Positions 37,048 through 45,014 of a stretch of DNA of 64,000 bases are shown here, piece by piece. Position 1 is the first letter of the stretch. Every line of letters starts with the position of its first letter. The notes beneath the pieces are model-generated. The model had not been told where the DNA came from and made no database searches. It saw only the letters and a list, made by a program, of their open reading frames with translations. The translations under genes and the position numbers were made by a program. Origin of the DNA: a bacterium (lineage in GTDB: Bacteria > Campylobacterota > Campylobacteria > Campylobacterales > Sulfurimonadaceae); NCBI GenBank assembly GCA_018822665.1, contig JAHJJX010000008.1, positions 124,001-188,000 on the forward strand, in the 5' to 3' direction.

Positions 37048-38115
37048 TTAGCATAATTGTATACTTCTTCTCACTTCTTTATCAAGCGCAAAAACATCAT
37101 CCACACTGCTTGGCATGTAGGAAAATTTTTCGTATGCCTGCATAATCGTTTTGGGGATATCCATAAAACCTATTTTTTTTGCTATAAAATGCTCTATCGC
37201 CACTTCATTGGCCGCATTGATAACCACGCCCCTAGTAGGATTTTTTAAAAGTTCATTTTTGATTTGCCATATAGGATATCGCTCTTGTGTTATCTCTTTA
37301 AATTCCAAAGAGCCTACTTTCAACAAATCCACATGCCCCAAAATATTTTCATTCATCTTATGGTCCAGAGCAAAAGCTATCGGCAGTTGCATATTTGCAT
37401 TGGCAAAATGCGCCGTTGTAGAACCGTCCTTAAAGTCTATAAGAGCATGGATAAGTGATTTTGTCTCAATAATAGCATCGTATTCGCCCTCGCCAAACAG
37501 CCATCTTGCTTCTAAAAGCTCGAACATTTTATTAACCATGGTTGCGCTGTCTATGGTGATTTTTTGACCCATCGACCAGTTGGGATGTTTTTGGGTATCT
37601 GCCAAAGTTGCACTCTGGAGTTTATGTATGTCCCAGTCGCGAAAAGCTCCGCCGCTGGCTGTAATAATCATCTTTGAGACAGGCCGCTCCTGCATCAAAT
37701 ACCAAAGACCGAAATGCTCACTGTCTATGGGTTGGATTTTACTTTTATCTATAAAGTTTCCACATGCCACCAAAGATTCTTTGTTGGCAAGAGCCACTCT
37801 TTTTCCACATGCCAAAGCGCTGAGCGTAGGTTTCAAACCTAAAAAGCCGACAAGCGCATTAACAACGAGTTCGCTGCTTGAATCTTCTATCACTTTTACA
37901 ATCGAATCTTCGCCATAATAAACATTTGTATGATTTACTCTTGCAACATCCTCTTTGTCTGCTACAACTACGACCTTTGGAGCGTGTTCTAAAATTTGGG
38001 TATTTAACAGCTTTATATTTTTTCCTGCCACTAAAACTTCAACATTGATGTTAAGTTTTTTAGCAACTTCAAGCGCATTAACCCCGATGGAACCTGTTGA
38101 GCCTAAAAGTACCAA
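37048..38115 (-). CDS. dxr: 1-deoxy-D-xylulose 5-phosphate reductoisomerase
   Basis: Makes methylerythritol phosphate in isoprenoid synthesis with NADPH. Signatures: N-terminal VLLGSTGSIGVNALEVA for NADPH, LANKESLVACG, metal-site region IDSEHFGLWYLM, TASGGAFRDW, and MNKMFELLEARWLF. 355 residues. The start appears to be TTG at 38115, one base after the cdsA stop, with AAGAGG upstream. Two exact copies (VACGN, LACGK) and one near copy (GHVDL) of the dispersed word fall in this gene. Confidence 0.96.
   Translation of the reverse strand: MVLLGSTGSIGVNALEVAKKLNINVEVLVAGKNIKLLNTQILEHAPKVVVVADKEDVARVNHTNVYYGEDSIVKVIEDSSSELVVNALVGFLGLKPTLSALACGKRVALANKESLVACGNFIDKSKIQPIDSEHFGLWYLMQERPVSKMIITASGGAFRDWDIHKLQSATLADTQKHPNWSMGQKITIDSATMVNKMFELLEARWLFGEGEYDAIIETKSLIHALIDFKDGSTTAHFANANMQLPIAFALDHKMNENILGHVDLLKVGSLEFKEITQERYPIWQIKNELLKNPTRGVVINAANEVAIEHFIAKKIGFMDIPKTIMQAYEKFSYMPSSVDDVFALDKEVRRSIQLC
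37758..37768 (-). repeat. Exact copy of dispersed word GGCATGTGGAA
   Basis: Minus orientation, preceded by T. Inside dxr, read as VACGN, just downstream of the conserved NKES motif. Confidence 0.9.
37803..37813 (-). repeat. Exact copy of dispersed word GGCATGTGGAA
   Basis: Minus orientation, preceded by T. Inside dxr, read as LACGK; only 34 bases from the previous copy and in the same orientation. Confidence 0.9.
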
Positions 38116-38116
38116 C

Positions 38117-38872
38117 CTATACCAGACCTCTTAAGAGTATCAGCATAACGATTGCTCCAAACAAATATCCGTCTATTCTGTCAAGAACTCCGCCGTGTCC
38201 GGGAAGCATTGTTCCACTGTCTTTTACGCCGGCTCGTCTTTTTAAAGAGCTCTCAAACAAGTCGCCAAAAATAGAGCTTGCAGAAACCATAAACGAGATA
38301 ACAAGCGATATCCAAAAATCAACCACAATAATTCCGATAAACATACCGCTCAAAGTTGCAATAATGATTCCCCCTGCAACACCCTCCATCGTTTTGTTTG
38401 GAGAAGTTTCGCTAAACTGCGTTTTACCGATACTTTTTCCAACTCCATACGCTCCGATATCTGTCATAGCCACAACCACTAAAAGCCATAAAAGAGCGAC
38501 TCCGCCGTATTCTTGGTACATTGTAAAGATGAAAAGCATGCCGGCTGTCGGGTAGATGAAAGGAAGGAAATGCTTCCATTCCAACTCCCTGTTAAAAGCA
38601 ACGGCACTTGCATAAACCACCCCTGCCAATACAAATAAATCATCCCCATAAGGATATACTCCAGCAATCAACCAAATAAATACTGCATAAAAATATAAGG
38701 AATTGCCCTCCACTTGGAACAAGCGCACAGCCTCATTAAAAGCAAACAAATATATAGCACCCAAAACAAGCCACATAAGAAAAAGGTTATCTATAAAACC
38801 AATCAATAAAACGGCGACCAAAAGCGCCAGCCCCGTTATGATTCTTTCTTTGTGATTTAAAAAAACACTCAT
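38117..38872 (-). CDS. cdsA: Phosphatidate cytidylyltransferase
   Basis: An integral membrane enzyme of 251 residues with about seven helices that makes CDP-diacylglycerol, the precursor of all phospholipids. The C-terminal family signature is visible as SIFGDLFESSLKRRAGVKDSGTMLPGHGGVLDRIDG. It lies between the small coiled-coil gene and dxr, in the same order I recall from C. jejuni. TTAGGAATC precedes its ATG. Confidence 0.95.
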   Translation of the reverse strand: MSVFLNHKERIITGLALLVAVLLIGFIDNLFLMWLVLGAIYLFAFNEAVRLFQVEGNSLYFYAVFIWLIAGVYPYGDDLFVLAGVVYASAVAFNRELEWKHFLPFIYPTAGMLFIFTMYQEYGGVALLWLLVVVAMTDIGAYGVGKSIGKTQFSETSPNKTMEGVAGGIIIATLSGMFIGIIVVDFWISLVISFMVSASSIFGDLFESSLKRRAGVKDSGTMLPGHGGVLDRIDGYLFGAIVMLILLRGLV

Positions 38873-38911
38873 ACAGATTCCTAAATAAAAAATTTACATC
38901 ATTGTACCGAA

Positions 38912-39220
38912 TCACACTTTAATATCTAATATATGCATGGAGTGCCTCACCTCGGGCTTTTCTTCCTCTTCTTGCTTTTTCTTTTTATTTCGTGCATTTT
39001 CCTGATCTGCTTCATTTTTTTCATGCTCCCTATCGGCATCAACCTCTTGATTTTCTTCCGCCGGGCGAACCTCTAAAACTTTTTCCTCTTTTTCATTTGC
39101 GGCGGCCTGCGCAGCCACATTTTGGAGGTCATAACGGTTGTTCTGATTGCCATGCGCCGAGGACACGCTCGCAGTCTGCTGATTGACATAAATAGCATTG
39201 CCTATGGGACCGATTGCCAT
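38912..39220 (-). CDS. Small charged coiled-coil protein of unknown function
   Basis: A 102-residue protein. The N-terminus (MAIGPIGNAIYVNQQ) is neutral; the rest is extremely rich in Glu, Lys, Asn and Gln (EKVLEVRPAEENQEVDADREHEKNEAD, then NKKKKQEEEEKPEV). It is likely disordered or coiled coil and ends with a hydrophobic HILDIKV. I chose the ATG at 39220, five bases after AAGGAGG, over a GTG one codon earlier. A similar small charged gene occupies this slot beside cdsA in C. jejuni, as I recall (Cj1348c). Function is not known. Confidence 0.7.
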   Translation of the reverse strand: MAIGPIGNAIYVNQQTASVSSAHGNQNNRYDLQNVAAQAAANEKEEKVLEVRPAEENQEVDADREHEKNEADQENARNKKKKQEEEEKPEVRHSMHILDIKV

Positions 39221-39259
39221 CACCGCCTCCTTGGTACTTAAATTTTCCTGCTTAGTGCG

Positions 39260-40606
39260 TCAACTGCCTTGTGCAATCCCGCTTCTCGTATCGACTTCAA
39301 TCGTCTTATATTTATTGTAGAGAACATTTGCACCCTCTTGAATGCTTACTTCCCTTCTTGGGGTATAATCGACCAAATATCTGTCTTTTTCAAACATTGT
39401 AAAATCAACACAAAGCCTTGCCGCCCCTTCGATGACATTTGAGGGTATATTTTGCTTGTCAGTTGTAACGATTACATGCGCCGATGGCCGCTCTTTCATG
39501 TGAAGCCAGATATCTTTGGCTCTTGCATTTTTAAGCAACTCAATGTTTCCTTTTTCGTTTTTGCCTAACTGAACTTTATATCCGTCTATCCAAAATGTTT
39601 CAATCGCTTCATTTGGCTTTATTTTTTTATCTTGAAGCTGTTTTGGAAATAAAAGTGCTATTTTTGCTATTGTCTGCGCTTCTTCAACCGTATGTACGAA
39701 ATGCTGAATATGCTTTATTTTTGAAAGTATCGACTCTTTTTCAATATGCAGATATTTTGCTTTTTGTTTTGCTTTTTTACTTCTTGAAAATAAAGAATTT
39801 GCCATCAAAGAAGCTGTGGGATAGGCTTTTAACAAGTCGATTTCAACCCCCTCTCCATCGTAATCGTTTAAACGAATCACCCTTTGGTAGGCTTTAATGA
39901 TATGCATATTTGACAAAACAAGATTTCCGTAATGCTGAAACAGCTCCGCATCCAAACTTAAACGCTCCTCTTCTTCCAGAGAATCATAAAGTTTTTGCAA
40001 TTTTTTTAGTTTTTTCTTTAACAAAGAGATTTTTTGCTTCTTAAGCGCGCTTAATTTTTGCTCAAGCTCATCGCCGTATTGCGCAAATAAAAACGCTTCC
40101 ACATCTTCAAGCGGATACTCTTTTGCAACAAAGGGAGCGTTTGGAATATCAAGAAGTTTTTGCCCCACTCTCACTTCACGAAAAGATGAAAATAAGTCCA
40201 CATGCCGAAGTGCTTCTAAAACGGTTTCATTTTCATCCAAGATAATTATATTTGTATATTTTCCGGTAAATTCAAACTGTAAAAAAGTTGTCTCTTGTTT
40301 ATACGCCGAGGCTACGGATGTTTTAAATCTCACTATTTTGTCATTATTTACAAGTTCGACGCTCAGCACATCGGAACGATTAAATCGTTTTGCCAAAAGA
40401 ACATCAAAAGGAGCATTATAAACTTTTGAACGGGAGTAGGAGGGTGTTTTAAAAACATAAGAGCCGGAGCGGCGCATCTCAAAATAAACATCCTCGTCTC
40501 TGTCAAAACTTACTTTGACAATGGTGTCGGAGACTCTGTATATTGCAGAAATTTTTGTAAATTTTTTTAGATACGCTACGATTTGTTTAAGGTGCGATAG
40601 TTTCAT
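39260..40606 (-). CDS. NFACT-family protein (RqcH/Rqc2-like, fibronectin-binding homologue)
   Basis: A 448-residue protein with the NFACT-N domain at the start (MKLSHLKQIVAYLKKF...SRSKVYNAPF), a central coiled coil (about 215-320) and the NFACT-R domain at the end (KDIWLHMKERPSAHVIVTTD). Bacterial RqcH rescues stalled 50S subunits by adding Ala tails; older names call this family fibronectin-binding proteins. I chose the ATG at 40606 because the 34 residues upstream are hydrophobic and unlike the family. A one-mismatch copy of the dispersed word (40196-40206) is read as LRHVD. Confidence 0.85.
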   Translation of the reverse strand: MKLSHLKQIVAYLKKFTKISAIYRVSDTIVKVSFDRDEDVYFEMRRSGSYVFKTPSYSRSKVYNAPFDVLLAKRFNRSDVLSVELVNNDKIVRFKTSVASAYKQETTFLQFEFTGKYTNIIILDENETVLEALRHVDLFSSFREVRVGQKLLDIPNAPFVAKEYPLEDVEAFLFAQYGDELEQKLSALKKQKISLLKKKLKKLQKLYDSLEEEERLSLDAELFQHYGNLVLSNMHIIKAYQRVIRLNDYDGEGVEIDLLKAYPTASLMANSLFSRSKKAKQKAKYLHIEKESILSKIKHIQHFVHTVEEAQTIAKIALLFPKQLQDKKIKPNEAIETFWIDGYKVQLGKNEKGNIELLKNARAKDIWLHMKERPSAHVIVTTDKQNIPSNVIEGAARLCVDFTMFEKDRYLVDYTPRREVSIQEGANVLYNKYKTIEVDTRSGIAQGS

Positions 40607-40824
40607 AAATATTCCGGTAATTATAGATATCAAGATTGTAGCATATATAAAATAATCATAATCTCTCTTAAAGAGTAGGATGGGTGTATCAAAATTCTCT
40701 TCTCTCATAGAGTTACAGAAGTAATAAGATATTTCTAACCCAAAAGATGATGAAAACAGAACTTATTATAGAAGGAATCCACCTCGCAAGAGGCGGAGCG
40801 TAACATAAATGTTACTCTAAGGTT

Positions 40825-41838
40825 TTAGTTCATATCCGGCTTTGGAGTTGTAGCAGTTGAAGCTGGAAGTATAGGCAAGGAAAGTGCCGGTTTTCTTCCA
40901 TCGAGAGCTTTTAGGAACTCTTCAATTGAAGATGCTTCTTTATCTGTAATTTCAGCACCAAGCTGTATGCGTCCCATTTCAACAATCGCCTCTTTTAAGC
41001 TCCATACTTGTCCATTGTGAAAGTACGGTGCAGTTTGCGTAATATTTCTAAGTGTTGGAACTTTAACCATACCATTCGCATCCCCTTTAAAATCACCGAC
41101 ATCTTGAAACTTGTATGTTGCAGTAACGTTAAACGCATTCATGCTTTGACCAAGAGAGATACCTGTGTGACAAGTTACACACCCTTTGTCTATGAAAGTT
41201 TTCAAGCCCTCTTTTTGTGCAGGTGTCATTGCGTTTTTTTTGCCGTTTAGAAAGTCATCATAAACAGACGGAGTCACAAGCGTTCTCTCAAAAAGACCGA
41301 TAGTATCTGTGATTTTTACAAAGTTAATTTTTACATCTTTGCCATAAGCAGCCTTGAACTCGGCTACATACTCAGGCATAGAAGTTACAGTTTGCTCAAC
41401 ATGCTCTTGTGTCGCCGCCATTTCAGGGTGCGCTTGAATAGGGCCTTGCGCCTGTTCTTCTAAATCTTTTGCACGGCCATCCCAAAACTGCGCGTCAAAA
41501 AATACTGCGTTATAAACAGTCGGAGAATTTAGGTGATGCGGGTTCATTGCCCACTTATGTCCGATTGCCGCTGACACGCCGTCATCTCCGCCTTCACTGA
41601 GGTTGTGACAAGTATTACAGCTGATAAGACCGCTTTTTGAGAGTCTCGGGTCAAAATAAAGTTTTTTGCCAAGCTCTATTTTTTTGTCTGTGATGCTATT
41701 TTTTGGATCGTTAATAATCTTCATAAGCTCAGGTTTTGACGCAGGGATTGGTTTTAATCCAGCTTCTGTTGCCTGATTAACTAAGTTTGAAGCCATAAGA
41801 GAAGCAACTGCTAAACCTAAAGAGAGTACTATTTTCAT
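40825..41838 (-). CDS. Di-haem cytochrome c peroxidase
   Basis: A periplasmic enzyme of 337 residues reducing hydrogen peroxide with electrons from a cytochrome c. Signal peptide MKIVLSLGLAVASLMAS; two haem sites CNTCH (about 77) and CVTCH (about 223). Further family marks: FWDGRAKDLEEQAQGPI with the conserved Trp, and YFHNGQVWSLKEAI. I chose the ATG at 41838 after AAGGAAAAAAGA, as the frame upstream codes for a Lys-rich non-signal stretch. Two PerR-like boxes in the upstream gap suggest control by peroxide. Confidence 0.93.
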   Translation of the reverse strand: MKIVLSLGLAVASLMASNLVNQATEAGLKPIPASKPELMKIINDPKNSITDKKIELGKKLYFDPRLSKSGLISCNTCHNLSEGGDDGVSAAIGHKWAMNPHHLNSPTVYNAVFFDAQFWDGRAKDLEEQAQGPIQAHPEMAATQEHVEQTVTSMPEYVAEFKAAYGKDVKINFVKITDTIGLFERTLVTPSVYDDFLNGKKNAMTPAQKEGLKTFIDKGCVTCHTGISLGQSMNAFNVTATYKFQDVGDFKGDANGMVKVPTLRNITQTAPYFHNGQVWSLKEAIVEMGRIQLGAEITDKEASSIEEFLKALDGRKPALSLPILPASTATTPKPDMN

Positions 41839-41848
41839 TCTTTTTTCC

Positions 41849-41863
41849 TTATAATAATTATCA
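41849..41863. promoter_or_regulatory. PerR-like box 1 upstream of the peroxidase gene
   Basis: TTATAATAATTATCA matches 13 of 15 bases of TTATAATNATTATAA, the PerR consensus defined in Bacillus. It lies 11 bases before the start codon, close to the ribosome site. Confidence 0.6.
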
Positions 41864-41914
41864 AGCGATAATTTTTTTCTTTTGTGCAATAGTACAAAGT
41901 ATAATCTTAAAATA

Positions 41915-41929
41915 TGATAATTATTATAA
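41915..41929. promoter_or_regulatory. PerR-like box 2 upstream of the peroxidase gene
   Basis: TGATAATTATTATAA, the exact reverse complement of box 1, again 13 of 15 to the PerR consensus, placed about where the -35/upstream region of the peroxidase promoter would be. The two boxes together could also pair as a 15-base stem in RNA. Confidence 0.6.
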
Positions 41930-41931
41930 AC

Positions 41932-43527
41932 TTACGTATAGCTATCTATTTTTTGAATAATTTGCTCCTTGTCCAGCATGGAAAGAATGCGTGTGTCAAA
42001 GTTCTCAAAACTCTCTTGCACTTCACGCTCATTTTTATACATTAACATTATTTTTCTCACCGTATATTTGGCTTTTTCAAGAGGTACGCTCTTATAAATA
42101 ATTCTTGCTTCTTTGGCTTCGTTAGAAGCTTTTCCGCCCAATAAAATATGTACTCCGTAACAGATATTTCCCTCTTCATCTTTTGCTTTGCACCCCTCAA
42201 AACCTATGTCTGCTATGCCGTGGATACCGCAGCCTTTCGGGCAGGCCGACCAGTACATTCTCACTTTCGCATCTTCAAGAGGAACTTCTTTATGTAAAAA
42301 TTCAGCCATTGCGATGGCATCGGGTTTATTCGGTATAACACCAAAAGAACATGTTGCCTCTCCCGCACACGCAATCTGATGAACAAAATACGGATTTTGG
42401 TATTTTTCATATTTTTTATACAAAGGTGTTTGCTTGATTTTTTCTATTGTATCCTTCTTGCAAACGATGTAAAAACTCTGTTCAACAGACAAGCGAAGTT
42501 CCCCTTGCACCTCTTTGGCACACTCTGCCGAATCAATCAAGTCGCTCCCGCGCAACACACCCGAAGGGATGCTAAAGAGCAATGCCGATTTATCTTCGGT
42601 CAGTTCTACACACCCTTCTTGATTTATTTTATGCTCATTTTTTAACAACAACACACCCGCACTTTGCAAAGTCGCTTTGGATGTTTGGGTGATGGCTTCT
42701 CTAAAAGCCTCCATTCCAACCGCTTCGATTAGAAAATGAAGTCTATTTTTGTTTCTGTTATCACGAAAACCAAACTCTTTAAAAAGGGAAATGACGGCTA
42801 AAAAAACCTCTTTTACTTCATTTGGTTTTATAAAAATACCGCTGTCTTGCGCTTGCATACCGACTCTTCCTCCAAGATAAAGGTTAAAGCCATACTCATC
42901 ACCCCTTTTAGCGCCTATAAAACAGCAGTCGTGTCCGAAAATATTACAGTCATTTGTCGCCGAACCCAGTATCGCCGTGTTAAATTTTCTTGGAAGTGCG
43001 CCTATCCATTCATCTTTATGTAAAAATATACTCTGAAGCTCTTTTATAATCGGCAGACATTCCACAAAACTATCTTTTGAAAGGCCATCAAACGAAGAGG
43101 TCACAATACTTCTAAAGTTATCGACTCCCGCTTGAAAAGTTGTTACGCCCACTCTCTGAAGTTTTGTCAGAACCGCGTAAAGATTTTCAAACTTGATGTA
43201 GCGTAACTCTATCTGCTGTCTTGTTGTAATATCTATGTGGTTATTTCCGTATTCTTGAGATATTTCACCGATTGCGATGGCTCTTTCTATGCTCAATTGT
43301 CCCGCGGGAATACGCAAACGAATCATAAACGTGCCATCATTTTTGTCAAATAAACCAAAACATTTTAAAAAATACTTGCTGTCCTCGTCTTGAAGATTCT
43401 CATAACCTGCTTCACAGATATTTTTTAAATTTTCATAAACCGATCTTGGAGTTTTTAACTCTTTTAAACTTTCAATTTTATTTATTTTTTTATTATGCGC
43501 CTGATAAGCTTCATGCAATTTTTTCAT
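41932..43527 (-). CDS. Ferredoxin-type siroheme nitrite (or sulfite) reductase
   Basis: A 531-residue enzyme of the nitrite/sulfite reductase family: two half-repeats with the ferrodoxin-like substrate fold and the siroheme/[4Fe-4S] site CAGEATCSFG with CPKGCGIHG (C-x5-C, C-x3-C). The neighbours (NarK upstream on the same strand, nitrate reductase divergent) argue for nitrite as the substrate, giving ammonium for assimilation. It follows narK after 27 bases and is likely co-transcribed with it. Sulfite reductase is the alternative. Confidence 0.88.
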   Translation of the reverse strand: MKKLHEAYQAHNKKINKIESLKELKTPRSVYENLKNICEAGYENLQDEDSKYFLKCFGLFDKNDGTFMIRLRIPAGQLSIERAIAIGEISQEYGNNHIDITTRQQIELRYIKFENLYAVLTKLQRVGVTTFQAGVDNFRSIVTSSFDGLSKDSFVECLPIIKELQSIFLHKDEWIGALPRKFNTAILGSATNDCNIFGHDCCFIGAKRGDEYGFNLYLGGRVGMQAQDSGIFIKPNEVKEVFLAVISLFKEFGFRDNRNKNRLHFLIEAVGMEAFREAITQTSKATLQSAGVLLLKNEHKINQEGCVELTEDKSALLFSIPSGVLRGSDLIDSAECAKEVQGELRLSVEQSFYIVCKKDTIEKIKQTPLYKKYEKYQNPYFVHQIACAGEATCSFGVIPNKPDAIAMAEFLHKEVPLEDAKVRMYWSACPKGCGIHGIADIGFEGCKAKDEEGNICYGVHILLGGKASNEAKEARIIYKSVPLEKAKYTVRKIMLMYKNEREVQESFENFDTRILSMLDKEQIIQKIDSYT

Positions 43528-43554
43528 CGGATTTTCCTTATTCCCAGACCTCGA

Positions 43555-44835
43555 CTAAATCCTACCGCCGGCACTTACGCCCCAGGTAGTTCTCCATCTT
43601 GTTTTCACTAAACTTATTCCCATAAGCGCTATCAGTACAACCGCCGCAAATATCATAAATCCTGCTGCGTAACCGTCAAAAGCGCCTTTGCTCCATCCAA
43701 GTGTTTTAATAAGTGCCGTACCGCCAAGACCGCCTGCCGCTCCGATAATACCTGTCATAATCCCTATATCTTTGCCAAATCTTTGAGGAACCAGTTGAAA
43801 AACCGCACCGTTTGCCATACCGAGGTTTGCCATGATTAAAAAGAGTACAAAGATAGCAACACCAAAAGGAAGGGTCATCGTTGCATTTAAAATCGCTAAA
43901 AGGGCAACCGTTCCAAAAAAGATATAAAGTGATTTTATGCCTCCAAGGCTATCGGCAATAGCTCCTCCGACCGGGCGCAAAATTGCTCCTGCGAAGATAC
44001 AAAGCGCACCGAAATACCCTGCAACAACCTTCACGTTTCCCTCATCAAGCACATCTAAACCAAAGGCGCTCATATCTGCCTGATATGTGCTCATAAGATA
44101 CACTTTCATATACCCTGCAAAACCAACAAAACCGCCGAAACTCACCGCATAAAAAAGGTTAAACCACCATGTATCTTTGTCTTTAAGCAATTTTCCATAA
44201 TCTTTTAACTTTTTAGGACGCGCCGTATACACTTCCGCAGGTGCATCTTTTGCCATAAACATATAAGTAAAAAATATGATTGTTGAAAGAACGGCACCCA
44301 CTAAAAAGACAGCTTCCCATCCCCAGATTTCTGCGATTTTCGGAGCAAACAAGAAGTCGATTACAACACCTATGTTCCCCGCTCCTGCAATTCCCAAAAC
44401 AACACCCTGAAGTTTCGGCGGGTACCATTGACCTGCCTGAGGAAGCGCAACCGCAAAAGAAGCTCCTGCAAAACCAAGACCAAAGGCTACAAATAAGAGT
44501 TCATCATAAGTGATGCTTGCACCTCTGAAGTACGCGTAAAAAAGCACCGCTATAACTACAAACTGAGAAACAAGTGCTGTTCTTTTTGCACCGAACTTAT
44601 CGACTCCAAAACCAAGAACAATTCTTAAAATCGCACCTGCGAGTATAGGGATAGACAAAAGAGTCGCTTTTTGACCTGCGCTCATGATAAATCCGCCAAG
44701 GGCCAAGGCTTCGCTTATCTCTGTTGAGAGTGGCCCGAGCATTGTCCAAACCATAAAACTAAAATCGAAATATAAAAATGCTGCTAAAAGTGTCGGCCAG
44801 TGACCTTGACCTTTTAATGCTTTAAATCCTGCCAT
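43555..44835 (-). CDS. narK: NarK/NasA-type nitrate/nitrite transporter (MFS)
   Basis: A 426-residue protein with about twelve membrane helices of the nitrate/nitrite porter family. The nitrate signatures are present: [38 protein letters not shown]-type segment ([15 protein letters not shown]) and [15 protein letters not shown] in the second half, with conserved Arg near residue 86 ([11 protein letters not shown]). It imports nitrate or exchanges nitrate and nitrite. It heads a narK-nitrite reductase unit, divergent from the nitrate reductase genes. Confidence 0.92.
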   Translation of the reverse strand: [426 protein letters not shown]

Positions 44836-44881
44836 ATTCTTTCCTTTAAACTTAATTTTTCATTAAGTATTATTGATTAGC

Positions 44882-44901
44882 AAAATTTTATCACTATAAA
44901 T
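44882..44901 (-). promoter_or_regulatory. Probable narK promoter element shared with nrtA
   Basis: AAAATTTTATCACTATAAAT here and AAAATTGTATCACTATATAT at 57678-57697 agree at 18 of 20 bases. Both end exactly 47 bases upstream of the respective minus-strand start codon. Read on the minus strand the element contains TATAGTGATAAAAT, which would serve as a -10 region. Confidence 0.65.
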
Positions 44902-45014
44902 GCTATTTTTCATCAAATCATTGTATAAAAAATATACAGCTATTATTAATTTTACTTTAATCTAAGTGTTATAATTTTACTATAATATAATATGGAATAA
45001 ATAGGATTGATACG

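Noticed and set aside
37112-37123. GGCATGTAGGAA in dxr as a word copy
   Set aside because: It needs an inserted base as well; not counted among exact or one-mismatch copies.
40607-40824. Small RNA or riboswitch in the gap before the NFACT gene
   Set aside because: Only short hairpins (GTAACA...TGTTAC and CCTC...GAGG) just after the peroxidase stop codon are seen, better explained as transcript ends; no known riboswitch pattern was recognised.
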